The translations under genes were made by a program, and so were the position numbers. This document shows positions 8,381 through 16,320 of a DNA stretch of 59,024 nt, one piece after another; position 1 is the first letter of the stretch, and every line of letters begins with the position of its first letter. The notes under the pieces are model-generated. The model was not told the origin of the DNA. It did not search any database and saw nothing but the letters and a program-made list of their open reading frames with translations. The DNA lies in the NCBI GenBank assembly GCA_021775895.1, contig JAJFGX010000089.1, positions 1 to 59,024 of the forward strand, written 5' to 3'. This DNA is from Alphaproteobacteria bacterium (GTDB lineage: Bacteria > Pseudomonadota > Alphaproteobacteria > Micavibrionales > CSBR16-224).

Positions 8381-9250
8381 CTATTGACCTTTCAATGTTT
8401 TTTCAAAAAAGTTAAAAAACTCAGTATCTGGGGACAACACAAACATTGTATCATCACTAGATAAAGAATCTTTGTAGGCTTCCAAAGAACGATGAAAAGC
8501 ATAAAATTTAGGATCTTTATTGTAAGCTTTAGCATAAATTGCAATCGCATCTTTATCGCCTTCACCACGAAGTATTTGTGCCTCTTTTTCTGCCTCTGAT
8601 ATTAAAATAATGCTCTCTTTATCAGCTTTAGATCTTATTTCTTTTGCTAGCTCATTACCTTGAGCACGAAACTCTTTCGCTTCACGATCACGTTCTGAAC
8701 GCATACGAGCATAAATTGATTGACTAATTTGATCAGGGAAATCAGTGCGTCCAATACGGACATCAACTATAGATAAACCAAAACGCTGTACAGAGCCATT
8801 AACCTCTTCTTTAATTTTATTCATTACATCTGAACGTTTCTCTGTCAAAATATCATTCAAAGTTGAATTACCTAAAGTACTACGTACCGAACTATTAATT
8901 AAGTTATGAAGTCTAGTTACAGCTTGTGATTCTGTTTGCAGAGTCTTGTAGAAAGTCAGCATATCAACAATTTTATATCTAGCAAACGTGTCCACAACCA
9001 AACGTTTTTGATCTGCCAAAATCAGCTCTTCTGATGGGGGATCAACCTCCAAAACACGACGATCAAACACTTTCAAATTTTCAATAAATGGAACTTTAGT
9101 TTTTAAACCCGGTGTAGGGTGTTGCCTTACAGGGTCACCAAAACGCAAGACAATTACTTGTTTTGTTTCTGGCACAATAAACAAAGACTGTGTAATCAAA
9201 ATAAAAGATACTGCAAGAAAAATTAATATCGCCATAAGATGTTTTGTCAT
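8381..9250 (-). CDS. hflC: Protease modulator HflC (SPFH/band 7 protein)
   Basis: HflC normally forms a large HflKC cage around FtsH in the inner membrane. The 289-residue product has an N-terminal membrane segment (about 5-25), a SPFH domain (about 28-210), and the conserved coiled-coil segment RSERDREAKEFRAQG that follows. Length is slightly short of usual. The partner hflK, which normally lies immediately upstream, is not here: upstream is tRNA-Leu and then accA on the other strand. A plausible promoter lies between the tRNA and the gene. The Shine-Dalgarno AAGGA is rather far (12 bases) from the ATG. Confidence 0.93.
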   Translation of the reverse strand: MTKHLMAILIFLAVSFILITQSLFIVPETKQVIVLRFGDPVRQHPTPGLKTKVPFIENLKVFDRRVLEVDPPSEELILADQKRLVVDTFARYKIVDMLTFYKTLQTESQAVTRLHNLINSSVRSTLGNSTLNDILTEKRSDVMNKIKEEVNGSVQRFGLSIVDVRIGRTDFPDQISQSIYARMRSERDREAKEFRAQGNELAKEIRSKADKESIILISEAEKEAQILRGEGDKDAIAIYAKAYNKDPKFYAFHRSLEAYKDSLSSDDTMFVLSPDTEFFNFFEKTLKGQ

Positions 9251-9295
9251 TTGTTTGTCTATTCCTTCTATTAAATACCTTAATTAATTTAAAAT

Positions 9296-9323
9296 ATTAT
9301 ATGATATTGTTTTAATATCGTAA
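9296..9323 (-). promoter_or_regulatory. Possible promoter of hflC-htrA-miaA
   Basis: On the minus strand TTACGA (9318-9323) and TATAAT (9296-9301) are 16 bases apart. The spacer contains a 6-bp hairpin (GATATT/AATATC, 9303-9319) that could also serve as a weak tRNA 3' structure. The -10 match is perfect and the -35 weak. Confidence 0.4.
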
Positions 9324-9332
9324 ACAATTTAA

Positions 9333-9422
9333 TGGTGCGGCCGAGAAGACTCGAACTTCCACGGGAAAAAAAATCCCACAGCGACCTCAACGCTGCGCGT
9401 CTACCAATTCCGCCACGGCCGC
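9333..9422 (-). tRNA. tRNA-Leu (anticodon GAG)
   Basis: The 90-base gene folds as a class II tRNA: acceptor stem GCGGCCG/CGGCCGC, D-loop with TTGGTAGACGC, anticodon stem CAGCG/CGCTG with loop TTGAGGT giving anticodon GAG, a long variable arm, and the T-arm with GTTCGAGTC. The 3' CCA is encoded. The variable arm is GGGA/TCCC closed by an oligo-T loop, giving eight consecutive T in the gene. It lies upstream of hflC on the same strand. Confidence 0.95.
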
Positions 9423-9500
9423 AAAAACCAATAAAGCCGTATATATTCATACATAAAATTACAAAATGAGACAACCACTAAATAATTTTTAAAGTAAGAT

Positions 9501-9529
9501 TTTACCTATCTATTCTTTTTTGCTATATT
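9501..9529 (+). promoter_or_regulatory. accA promoter
   Basis: TTTACC (9501-9506), 17-base spacer, TATATT (9524-9529), with TGC directly before the -10 (extended -10). It ends 35 bases before the accA ATG. Confidence 0.5.
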
Positions 9530-9564
9530 GTCTTAATGATTCACAAATATTTAGGTGTAGATAA

Positions 9565-10506
9565 ATGTTAAACTTTGAAAAACCATTGCTTGAGCTAGAA
9601 AGCAAGATTACAGAATTGCAACGTATGAGCAACGATAATGACAATGATTCAAACATTGACGATGCACTAAAGAATTTACGTGACAAAGCCGATCGTATGC
9701 TAGAGAAAACATACACTTCTTTAACCGCTCAACAAAAGGTAATGGTTGCCAGACACCCTGCCCGCCCACATTTTAGTAATTACATTAAAGGTCTAATTAC
9801 TGACTTTACGCCACTGGCTGGTGATAGGTTTTTTTCAGAGGACCCTGCTTTAATTGCAGGTATTGGACGATTTAAAGACCAGCCATGTGTTATAATTGGG
9901 CAAGAAAAAGGACATGACACAGCAAGCCGTATTCATCATAATTTTGGCATGCCTAGACCTGAAGGTTACCGTAAAGCACAACGTTTAATGGATATAGCGT
10001 CCCGTTTTAACCTGCCAGTAATCACACTTGTAGATACGGCTGGTGCATATCCTGGAATAGGAGCGGAAGAACGTGGACAATCAGAAGCAATCGCCAAATC
10101 TATTGAAAGTTGCCTACGTTGTACAACCCCTATTATTTCTGTGATTATTGGTGAGGGTGGCTCTGGTGGAGCGGTTGCTATTGCTACTGCTAACCGTGTT
10201 TTAATGTTAGAACATTCAATTTATAGTGTAATATCACCAGAGGGTTGTGCTTCTATATTATGGCGCAGCTCAGACTACGCTAAAGAGGCAGCAGAAGCAC
10301 TAAAGCTTACTGCACAAGACTTAAAAGAGCTTAATATTATTGATGAAATAATTCCTGAACCTATTGGTGGTGCCCATCGTTTCCCTCAAAAAACTATAGA
10401 ATCCGTCGGAATAGCGATAGAAAAAAGCTTAGAACAGTTAGTCGGACAAGATTCTGAGACGATAAGAACTAATCGTGAAAATCGCTTTATAAATATCGGT
10501 AGTTAA
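9565..10506 (+). CDS. accA: Acetyl-CoA carboxylase carboxyltransferase subunit alpha
   Basis: AccA and AccD transfer the carboxyl group from carboxybiotin to acetyl-CoA, giving malonyl-CoA for fatty acid synthesis. The 313-residue protein matches the family in length and order: an N-terminal helical segment (FEKPLLELESKITEL), then the crotonase-fold core with GDRFFSEDPALIAGIGRF, LVDTAGAYPGIGAEERGQ and the oxyanion segment IGEGGSGGAVAI. The start follows AGGTG. Partner subunits accB, accC and accD are not in the window. Confidence 0.95.
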   Translation: MLNFEKPLLELESKITELQRMSNDNDNDSNIDDALKNLRDKADRMLEKTYTSLTAQQKVMVARHPARPHFSNYIKGLITDFTPLAGDRFFSEDPALIAGIGRFKDQPCVIIGQEKGHDTASRIHHNFGMPRPEGYRKAQRLMDIASRFNLPVITLVDTAGAYPGIGAEERGQSEAIAKSIESCLRCTTPIISVIIGEGGSGGAVAIATANRVLMLEHSIYSVISPEGCASILWRSSDYAKEAAEALKLTAQDLKELNIIDEIIPEPIGGAHRFPQKTIESVGIAIEKSLEQLVGQDSETIRTNRENRFINIGS

Positions 10507-10517
10507 AACTCTTAGAA

Positions 10518-10781
10518 TTAAACCTCAATATCCACGATACTGCCACGAGGAGTATCTTGACCTCTCTGATCTGCTGCATTATTAGACGAAGTTTGTGTAT
10601 CTTCCCGTGCTAATGATTTTTCTTCTGATCGTTGAGATTCTGCCGTTGGAGCTTGACGAGGCTCTACTTGGTTAGTCTTTGGCTTCTGTTCTGCCGTTCC
10701 AACACGATCATTACTATTCCCAACCCCTGGTTGGAAAGTATTTGTTACTGGAGACTGCGTCACACCAATATTTGCAACCAT
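10518..10781 (-). CDS. Small disordered hypothetical protein (87 aa)
   Basis: The ATG is preceded by GGAG at 6 bases, a strong start. The product is rich in Gln, Ser, Thr, Pro and charged residues, with no hydrophobic core, so it is probably disordered except for its ends: MVANIGVTQSPV at the start and TPRGSIVDIEV at the C terminus. The hydrophobic C-terminal strand after a flexible linker resembles a short docking tail. It converges on accA with an 11-base gap. No function can be assigned. Confidence 0.6.
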   Translation of the reverse strand: MVANIGVTQSPVTNTFQPGVGNSNDRVGTAEQKPKTNQVEPRQAPTAESQRSEEKSLAREDTQTSSNNAADQRGQDTPRGSIVDIEV

Positions 10782-10883
10782 TTGACACTCCTACATTTTA
10801 ATATAAACATTCCCTACTTCCATCATAGCAAGTAAAAGTAAATAAATCCTTACTTCCCTCTATAGCGATTAACATATTATTAA

Positions 10884-10912
10884 TTGACTAAAGCCAATTC
10901 CTATGATAGTAT
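10884..10912 (+). promoter_or_regulatory. Promoter of the 210-aa hypothetical gene
   Basis: TTGACT (10884-10889), 17-base spacer, TAGTAT (10907-10912). The transcript would carry AGGAG just before the ATG at 10943. Confidence 0.5.
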
Positions 10913-10942
10913 GGTAACAATAAAGCAAAGTTAGGAGAAAAT

Positions 10943-11575
10943 ATGTCAGAAAACATAGAACAAGCATACATTTCAGGACAAGTAGCTGATGGTTTAAGCC
11001 CATCAGACCAAGCCATAATTGCTGGAGCTATATTAAATCAAGAATCAACAATACTTACAGAATCTACGCTTGAAAATGATAATAGAGCTAATAAACACCT
11101 AAGTAAATTTATGTTTGAAGTAAAAAAAACAACTAGTATGACTTCCAATATACAAAGAAGGTCTAAATTTTATTCTGATAGCCCAGCAGTCGAGTTGCTA
11201 CAAGAAGTCCTAGGCATTGTAGAAGACCTATCTTATGCTGTCGCAAAACGTAAATCATCTCAAAATGTAGTTAAAGATAGTTCAAAAAGCAAAAATATGA
11301 CGACAACCTCAAAATATGCGTTATCTAAAACACCTAAAAGTGCAAAGGTTGAAAATCAATGGAAAATTGCTAAACTTAAAAAGCTAAAAGAATTACATGG
11401 TCAAATTAAGCATGCTCTAGAAAATAAGCACACAATATCTAATGAGCAAGTAGAAAAAATTAGAAAAGGTGTGATTGCTATGCGTAACGATATTCATAAA
11501 GAGCTTGGATCAGGGCAATCAATCCCAAAACTAGAATCAAATAAAGCCCTAAATCAATCGATGAAAACTTTGTAG
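10943..11575 (+). CDS. Lysine/serine-rich hypothetical protein (210 aa)
   Basis: A good AGGAG site precedes the ATG. The protein is soluble, lysine-rich and largely helical: an N-terminal part with GLSPSDQAIIAGAILNQES (about 20-38), a helical middle (about 80-100), a low-complexity Ser/Lys linker (about 102-135), and a charged helix or coiled coil (about 138-185). There is no signal peptide or recognised domain. It lies upstream of the two-cysteine membrane protein with its own promoter, so a shared function is only a neighbourhood guess. Confidence 0.65.
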   Translation: MSENIEQAYISGQVADGLSPSDQAIIAGAILNQESTILTESTLENDNRANKHLSKFMFEVKKTTSMTSNIQRRSKFYSDSPAVELLQEVLGIVEDLSYAVAKRKSSQNVVKDSSKSKNMTTTSKYALSKTPKSAKVENQWKIAKLKKLKELHGQIKHALENKHTISNEQVEKIRKGVIAMRNDIHKELGSGQSIPKLESNKALNQSMKTL

Positions 11576-11644
11576 AACTATGGAAGCAATAACTTCTACC
11601 CAGTAGCAGCTTCGTAACCTTCATAAATAATTATTAAATAGTTC

Positions 11645-11673
11645 TTGACTTTTTCGCTTTGCTTATGTATATT
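11645..11673 (+). promoter_or_regulatory. Promoter of the 260-aa membrane protein
   Basis: TTGACT (11645-11650), 17-base spacer ending in ATG, TATATT (11668-11673), about 40 bases before the ATG. Confidence 0.6.
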
Positions 11674-11712
11674 GATTTACAGCAATCAGCATTAATGTTT
11701 AGGAAGTGAAAA

Positions 11713-12495
11713 ATGGAAGAAAATAATACAGAAGAAAAGAGTTTAGTTGCATATTACGCAAAATCAGCCGGTTATCATACAGCGAAAGCCATAACTAGTG
11801 AGATAGGTGGTTATGCTTTAATTATAGCTAGTGCATTCATACTACCTTCTATGGCTATTAATAACCAAACTTTTGAAAGTGATATGGACAAAACTGGCAC
11901 ATATGAACATGATCAAGTATTAGAACAGCTAGTAACTAAGAAAGATAATTTGCTGTCAGGCGTTCAAAATTATATTGAGATAAGAGATAAAATGTCAGAA
12001 TACCAAGAGACTGGAGCACTTAGAGAATCTTTTATACTAGAGCCTGATCTACAACTACAAAAACAAGCTTCTGAAGAAGATGTTCGAGAATTTCTAGCAC
12101 ATGCATACATGAATGGCTCATCAGAAGAAGGCTTAGCCATTTCAGAAGTAGAGTTTCAATCTCTATTACGTGAAGTATCAAATGCAGACGTGGTATGGGA
12201 TGAAGATGTAAGCAATCTATTATCTGGATATAAACATGCAGAGCATATTGATGAATGTCGTGTTCAATCATATATTTCAGCCGATGCTGACGTAAAAGCA
12301 GTATTTGCAAATACCGCTAAAGAAATGAGAACCTGTGCTCAACAAGAAGATGATAGTCAAATAGCTGCCAGTACATTTGCTATTGGACTGGGTTCATGGA
12401 TTCCAGCTTTAGGGACACTGCTCTTACTCTGCAGTATTGAAGGTGCAACAAAAGGAGCAAGCAAACCTATCAAACCAAAAGTTAAAAAATTCTAG
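11713..12495 (+). CDS. Two-cysteine, two-TM membrane protein, paralog A
   Basis: The ATG follows AGGAAG. The 260-residue protein has an acidic N-terminal cytoplasmic stretch, TM1 (about 30-50), an extracytoplasmic helical domain of about 165 residues, TM2 (about 218-240) and a cationic tail (KPIKPKVKKF). It is collinear with the protein encoded at 16321-17121: both start MEx-x-x-S/T-x-EKS, both have an EEG motif at residues 138-140, Cys182 in an (I/L)DEC context, and a second cysteine 25-26 residues later just before TM2. The two cysteines could form a disulfide. No known family is recognised. It converges on lpxB with a 10-base gap. Confidence 0.7.
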   Translation: MEENNTEEKSLVAYYAKSAGYHTAKAITSEIGGYALIIASAFILPSMAINNQTFESDMDKTGTYEHDQVLEQLVTKKDNLLSGVQNYIEIRDKMSEYQETGALRESFILEPDLQLQKQASEEDVREFLAHAYMNGSSEEGLAISEVEFQSLLREVSNADVVWDEDVSNLLSGYKHAEHIDECRVQSYISADADVKAVFANTAKEMRTCAQQEDDSQIAASTFAIGLGSWIPALGTLLLLCSIEGATKGASKPIKPKVKKF

Positions 12496-12505
12496 ATACT
12501 TGAGC

Positions 12506-13639
12506 TTAAGAGGATAGCACTACATCTGCCGCTTTTTGAGATGGAGATAGACTGGAAAATTTATTCCTGATTGTAGAAAAACTGTCTTTTTGCGTTTTAG
12601 ATGCTTTTTCATCTGTTAATAAACGGTTTATATGCTTGAATAAATTATCGGCGGTGCAGTCTGAGAGTAACAGTTCAGGAATAACCTCTTGATTTAATAT
12701 AATATTTGGCAGACTAACATATGGTGTTTTAACCAGCCATTTAGCCAGCATGCTAGAAACAGCACCCATCTTATAACCTATAACTGTAGGCGTTCCTGTC
12801 ATCGCAAGCTCTAAAGCAACCGTCCCCGACGTTGCAAGAGCAACATCACTTGCGGCAAAAGCATCATACTTATCTTCACTTAATACTAATACATCGTTAT
12901 TAGCAAAATATTCTTCTACGCTATCTTTTAAGTGCGGAAGACTAATTGAAATTATCTTTATATTAGAATTTTCTCTTTTAGTTCTCTCAATAACTTTTTT
13001 AAATATCGGTAGCATTCTTTTAAGCTCTGAATGACGACTACCAGCTAAAACACATAATATTTTTTGACCCTCTAGAATGTTATATTTATGCCTAAATTTT
13101 AGTCCATCAGCATTCATCAAACTATCATTATCAACCATAGGGTGACCAACGAATGTGCATGGCAAACCCTCTTTTTCAAAATATGGTGGCTCAAATGGTA
13201 ATAAAGCTAAAATATGATCTAAAAAAACGGCTACTTTTTTTGCTCGTTTTGGTCGCCACGCCCAAACACTAGGTGCAACATAATGCACACATGGAGCTTT
13301 TACTAAGCCTCGCTTTTTTATCGCTTTAATTACACGAAAACAAAAATCTGGGGAATCTATGGTTACAATTACATCAGGTTGTTGTTTTTCAATGTCTTCT
13401 ACAGTTTGTTTAATTCTTGATAATAAATCAAATAACTTAGGTAAAATTTCTGCAATCCCCATAACCGAAAGTACTTCCATTGGAAATATAGAATCAAGCC
13501 CTTCAGCTATCATTTGCTTTCCGCCAACACCAAAGAAATCAATAGCATCAGAACTTTTTTCTTTTAAAGCCGCCATTAAAGAAGAACCGAGATTATCCCC
13601 AGATTCTTCACCAGCAATTATATAGATTTTTTTACTCAT
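12506..13639 (-). CDS. lpxB: Lipid-A-disaccharide synthase
   Basis: LpxB joins UDP-2,3-diacylglucosamine and lipid X to form the lipid A disaccharide at the inner membrane surface. The 377-residue protein has the GT19 features: IIAGEESGDNLG at the N terminus, VDSPDFCFR-type motif (TIDSPDFCFRV), YVAPSVWAWRPKRAKK, and the C-terminal GTVALELAMTGTP motif. It is the last gene of the lpxA-lpxI-phosphatase-lpxB row, 12 bases after the phosphatase gene. Confidence 0.95.
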   Translation of the reverse strand: MSKKIYIIAGEESGDNLGSSLMAALKEKSSDAIDFFGVGGKQMIAEGLDSIFPMEVLSVMGIAEILPKLFDLLSRIKQTVEDIEKQQPDVIVTIDSPDFCFRVIKAIKKRGLVKAPCVHYVAPSVWAWRPKRAKKVAVFLDHILALLPFEPPYFEKEGLPCTFVGHPMVDNDSLMNADGLKFRHKYNILEGQKILCVLAGSRHSELKRMLPIFKKVIERTKRENSNIKIISISLPHLKDSVEEYFANNDVLVLSEDKYDAFAASDVALATSGTVALELAMTGTPTVIGYKMGAVSSMLAKWLVKTPYVSLPNIILNQEVIPELLLSDCTADNLFKHINRLLTDEKASKTQKDSFSTIRNKFSSLSPSQKAADVVLSS

Positions 13640-13651
13640 AAAAACTCAATC

Positions 13652-14479
13652 TTAAATAGTGAATGATATATAAGCCCTATCATCATAAGAGACTTGACCA
13701 TGTTGTAGCCCTTTAGTTGAAGGATACTCCCGAAAAAGCAAAGGGTCTTCCTTAAGTACTTTTGTTAAAGCTTGTTCACTAGATTCTAACGTTGGTTTTA
13801 ATTCTGGATAACCGTCAGAGGCTAACACAATATGCTCCGCATTTTTAGTTGAGAAAAGCTCTACAAACTGCTCTGGTACAGAAGCTCCATTAACAACACC
13901 ATAGCCAAATTGACTGTCTGTATTATTTGCAAAAAGAAATTGTTTTTTTAAAATAGGCATTATAAAGTCACGCCCATAATCTTCCTCATAAAGCCCCTCC
14001 TCTAAAAATTCATTTGATAATATTCCTGCTTCAATGTAATTAGCCCTTGCCATAGAGGAGACATAGTCTATTAGCTTTCCACCATCATTAAGTAAACCGT
14101 CTAACATAAAGGGGCAGTCACCAACCCTTACAATATTCTCGTATTCTGGTAGATAGGCAACAAAACTTAAAGATGGAAAATCAATGTTTTGATTAGCGCC
14201 TTCTTCCAGTTCATCAAAAATAGCTTGTTTAAGATATACTGTCATTTTTTGCACAAGCTCTATTGGAGTAGTAATATTTTTAGAAATTGAGGGCAAAACA
14301 TTAGCAATAGTTTCTGCTGCAAATCGTCCAGATGAAACACCCTTGAACTTACGTCCACTTTTATCTGTTGCCCCATCAATTACAGCAATAATATTATCAT
14401 CTACAACAATAAAGTCTTCACAGCTATCTTCAGCTCCCATTTTACCTTGTAAAAACTGTTCTTTAATTCGATAACTCAT
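13652..14479 (-). CDS. PP2C-like protein phosphatase
   Basis: This 275-residue cytoplasmic protein shows the metal-binding motifs of PPM/PP2C phosphatases in order: DGATD (35-39), VGDCP (119-123), ASDGYPEL (220-227) and YDDRA (266-270 region). There is no membrane segment or sensor domain. Its ATG overlaps the lpxI stop by 4 bases and it is followed after 12 bases by lpxB, so it is translated from within the lipid A operon. The family dephosphorylates Ser/Thr or small molecules; a role in controlling lipid A synthesis is inference from position. No partner kinase is visible. Confidence 0.75.
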   Translation of the reverse strand: MSYRIKEQFLQGKMGAEDSCEDFIVVDDNIIAVIDGATDKSGRKFKGVSSGRFAAETIANVLPSISKNITTPIELVQKMTVYLKQAIFDELEEGANQNIDFPSLSFVAYLPEYENIVRVGDCPFMLDGLLNDGGKLIDYVSSMARANYIEAGILSNEFLEEGLYEEDYGRDFIMPILKKQFLFANNTDSQFGYGVVNGASVPEQFVELFSTKNAEHIVLASDGYPELKPTLESSEQALTKVLKEDPLLFREYPSTKGLQHGQVSYDDRAYISFTI

Positions 14480-15339
14480 ATCTCACCTGAAGTAATATTT
14501 TGTTCTAGAATACCATAGATAAAGAACTTATTTTTATCTGCTAGCATTATTGCCTTATCTTGTTCAAGAAACAACGTTTTACCAGCCTCCAGAGCTATAC
14601 CTGAAAAGCCAGCTTCTATAGCGTTTTCAATGGTTTTTAATCCTATCGTTGGCATATCAACCCGTTCATCTTGCTGTGGTTTGCAGCATTTGACTAAAAC
14701 AGGGGCTTCACCCTTGCGTTTTAGTGTTCCTGTACGCTCTATGAGAGCGTCTGTTCCCTCAATAGCCTCAAGCCCAAGCACCAAGCCATCTTGCAATACA
14801 ACAGCCTGCCCCACATCTAGCATACCCAGCTGTTTAGCCAAGTGCCAACCTTGCTGTATATCTTTCCAGTTAATTTTATTTGGCTTAACCTTCCCAATAG
14901 TTCCATTCGTAGTTAGCAAGTCAGGGCAAATATCATGAACCCCTACTATCTTAAACCCCTCTGTTTCCATCTCTTTAGTTACAGCTTGCAACAAACCATC
15001 ATCACCAAGTGCCTTTACGCCTAACTTTGCAAAAAATGCAATGCCACGCATATCAGGACGCAATTCCTTTAAGCTTGGGCGATGCAGATTACCTGCCATA
15101 GTTAGCTCTGAAATTCCTTCTTTCCGTAGAATATTGAAGGCTTCACCAACCGCTCCAAGCCTAACCCACGCATGAGGATAGCTAGATAGTAATTCTGGAT
15201 CAGTGAAATTCTCTAAAGCTAAAATAAAAAAAGGTCTGTTTTGTTTTAAGCAACTAGATACAACAGCAAATGGTAAGCCACCTGCTCCTGCAATAATTCC
15301 TAGACATGATTCTAATGATGTTTTTTGTTGTCGTTCCAT
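14476..15339 (-). CDS. lpxI: UDP-2,3-diacylglucosamine diphosphatase LpxI
   Basis: LpxI hydrolyses UDP-2,3-diacylglucosamine to lipid X, replacing LpxH in alphaproteobacteria. The 287-residue product has the DUF1009 pattern: LGIIAGAGGLPFAV near the N terminus, AMAGNLHRPSLKELRPD-type segment (TMAGNLHRPS), and the C-terminal KCCKPQQDERVDMPTIGLKTIE region. It follows lpxA by 17 bases and overlaps the next gene by 4. The start has no obvious Shine-Dalgarno, so coupling to lpxA is likely. Confidence 0.93.
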   Translation of the reverse strand: MERQQKTSLESCLGIIAGAGGLPFAVVSSCLKQNRPFFILALENFTDPELLSSYPHAWVRLGAVGEAFNILRKEGISELTMAGNLHRPSLKELRPDMRGIAFFAKLGVKALGDDGLLQAVTKEMETEGFKIVGVHDICPDLLTTNGTIGKVKPNKINWKDIQQGWHLAKQLGMLDVGQAVVLQDGLVLGLEAIEGTDALIERTGTLKRKGEAPVLVKCCKPQQDERVDMPTIGLKTIENAIEAGFSGIALEAGKTLFLEQDKAIMLADKNKFFIYGILEQNITSGEI

Positions 15340-15356
15340 TCTTATATAGTACTACA

Positions 15357-16142
15357 CTATTTAGGGCGACACATAGCACGACTTTCACGATTCTGCATAA
15401 ATTTAACCATCTTCATTACATAATCATCATTCGCATGATCTTTAGCAATTAAGTCAATCCGCTCTGCCATATTTCCGTCACCGTCAAAGATTCTTTTTGA
15501 TACTTTTAACAAAGTTTGTATTTGAGCTTTTTCAAAACCTTTACGCTCCATGCCAACATAATTTAATCCTGCAAGATATGCACGCTCTCCTTTTACCAGC
15601 CCATAAGGTATCACATCATTTTCAACCCCTGACATACCGCCAATAAAAGCATTATCACCAATGCGTACAAATTGATGTACTGCTGACAGACCACCGATAA
15701 TTACATTATCACCAACATGGACATGTCCTGCTAGTGTCGCATTATTTGCTAAAATAACTTTATTGCCAACAACACAATCATGTGCAACATGTGATGACAT
15801 CATAAACAAGCAATCATCTCCAATAATGGTTCTCATACTATCATCTGCTGTACCGGGATTTATTGTCACATGCTCACGAATAGTATTTCGCTCGCCAATA
15901 ATTAATTTTGATTCTTCACCATCATATTTTAAATCTTGTGGAGCATGACCGATAGATGCAAATGGATATATAACAGTTTCAGAGCCAATTACTGTATCTC
16001 CCTCAATCACTACATGAGACTTGAGCTCAACACCATCACCCAATTCAACTTTATCACCAACTACGCAATAAGCTCCAATCTTAACATCTTTACCAATCTT
16101 CGCATTTTCAGAAATAATTGCACTAGCATGTATATTTGTCAT
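15357..16142 (-). CDS. lpxA: UDP-N-acetylglucosamine acyltransferase
   Basis: LpxA carries out the first step of lipid A synthesis, adding a hydroxyacyl chain to UDP-GlcNAc. The 261-residue protein has an N-terminal left-handed beta-helix built of hexapeptide repeats (IHASAIISENAKIGKDVKIGAY split as short coils), the catalytic histidine region (AHDCVVGNKV, about 120), and a helical C-terminal domain. The start has AAGGA 9 bases upstream. It is the first gene of the lpxA-lpxI-phosphatase-lpxB operon and is divergent from membrane paralog B. fabZ and lpxD, usually next to it, are 20 kb away. Confidence 0.95.
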   Translation of the reverse strand: MTNIHASAIISENAKIGKDVKIGAYCVVGDKVELGDGVELKSHVVIEGDTVIGSETVIYPFASIGHAPQDLKYDGEESKLIIGERNTIREHVTINPGTADDSMRTIIGDDCLFMMSSHVAHDCVVGNKVILANNATLAGHVHVGDNVIIGGLSAVHQFVRIGDNAFIGGMSGVENDVIPYGLVKGERAYLAGLNYVGMERKGFEKAQIQTLLKVSKRIFDGDGNMAERIDLIAKDHANDDYVMKMVKFMQNRESRAMCRPK

Positions 16143-16320
16143 TATTTTAAATCCTTATTATTTTCCCTAGCTATAGCATCTAGAAAACAGCCAAACAAAG
16201 CAAAACACATTTTGTTGCAGAGTATTGCAATTGTAATTTCATATATCTATTGACATATAATTAAATATGTGTTACGTTTATAATATATTAATTAGATTCG
16301 ATAATGCAGAGGAAAAGCAA

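Noticed and set aside
9289-9474. 61-codon ORF across the tRNA
   Set aside because: It runs through the tRNA-Leu gene, whose fold and CCA end are clear.
12032-12310. 92-codon ORF antisense to paralog A
   Set aside because: It is a shadow of the repetitive coding frame, with His/Leu-rich composition and no ribosome site.
16267-16320. Upstream extension of membrane paralog B
   Set aside because: No ribosome site; the ATG at 16321 has GAGGA and gives collinearity with paralog A.
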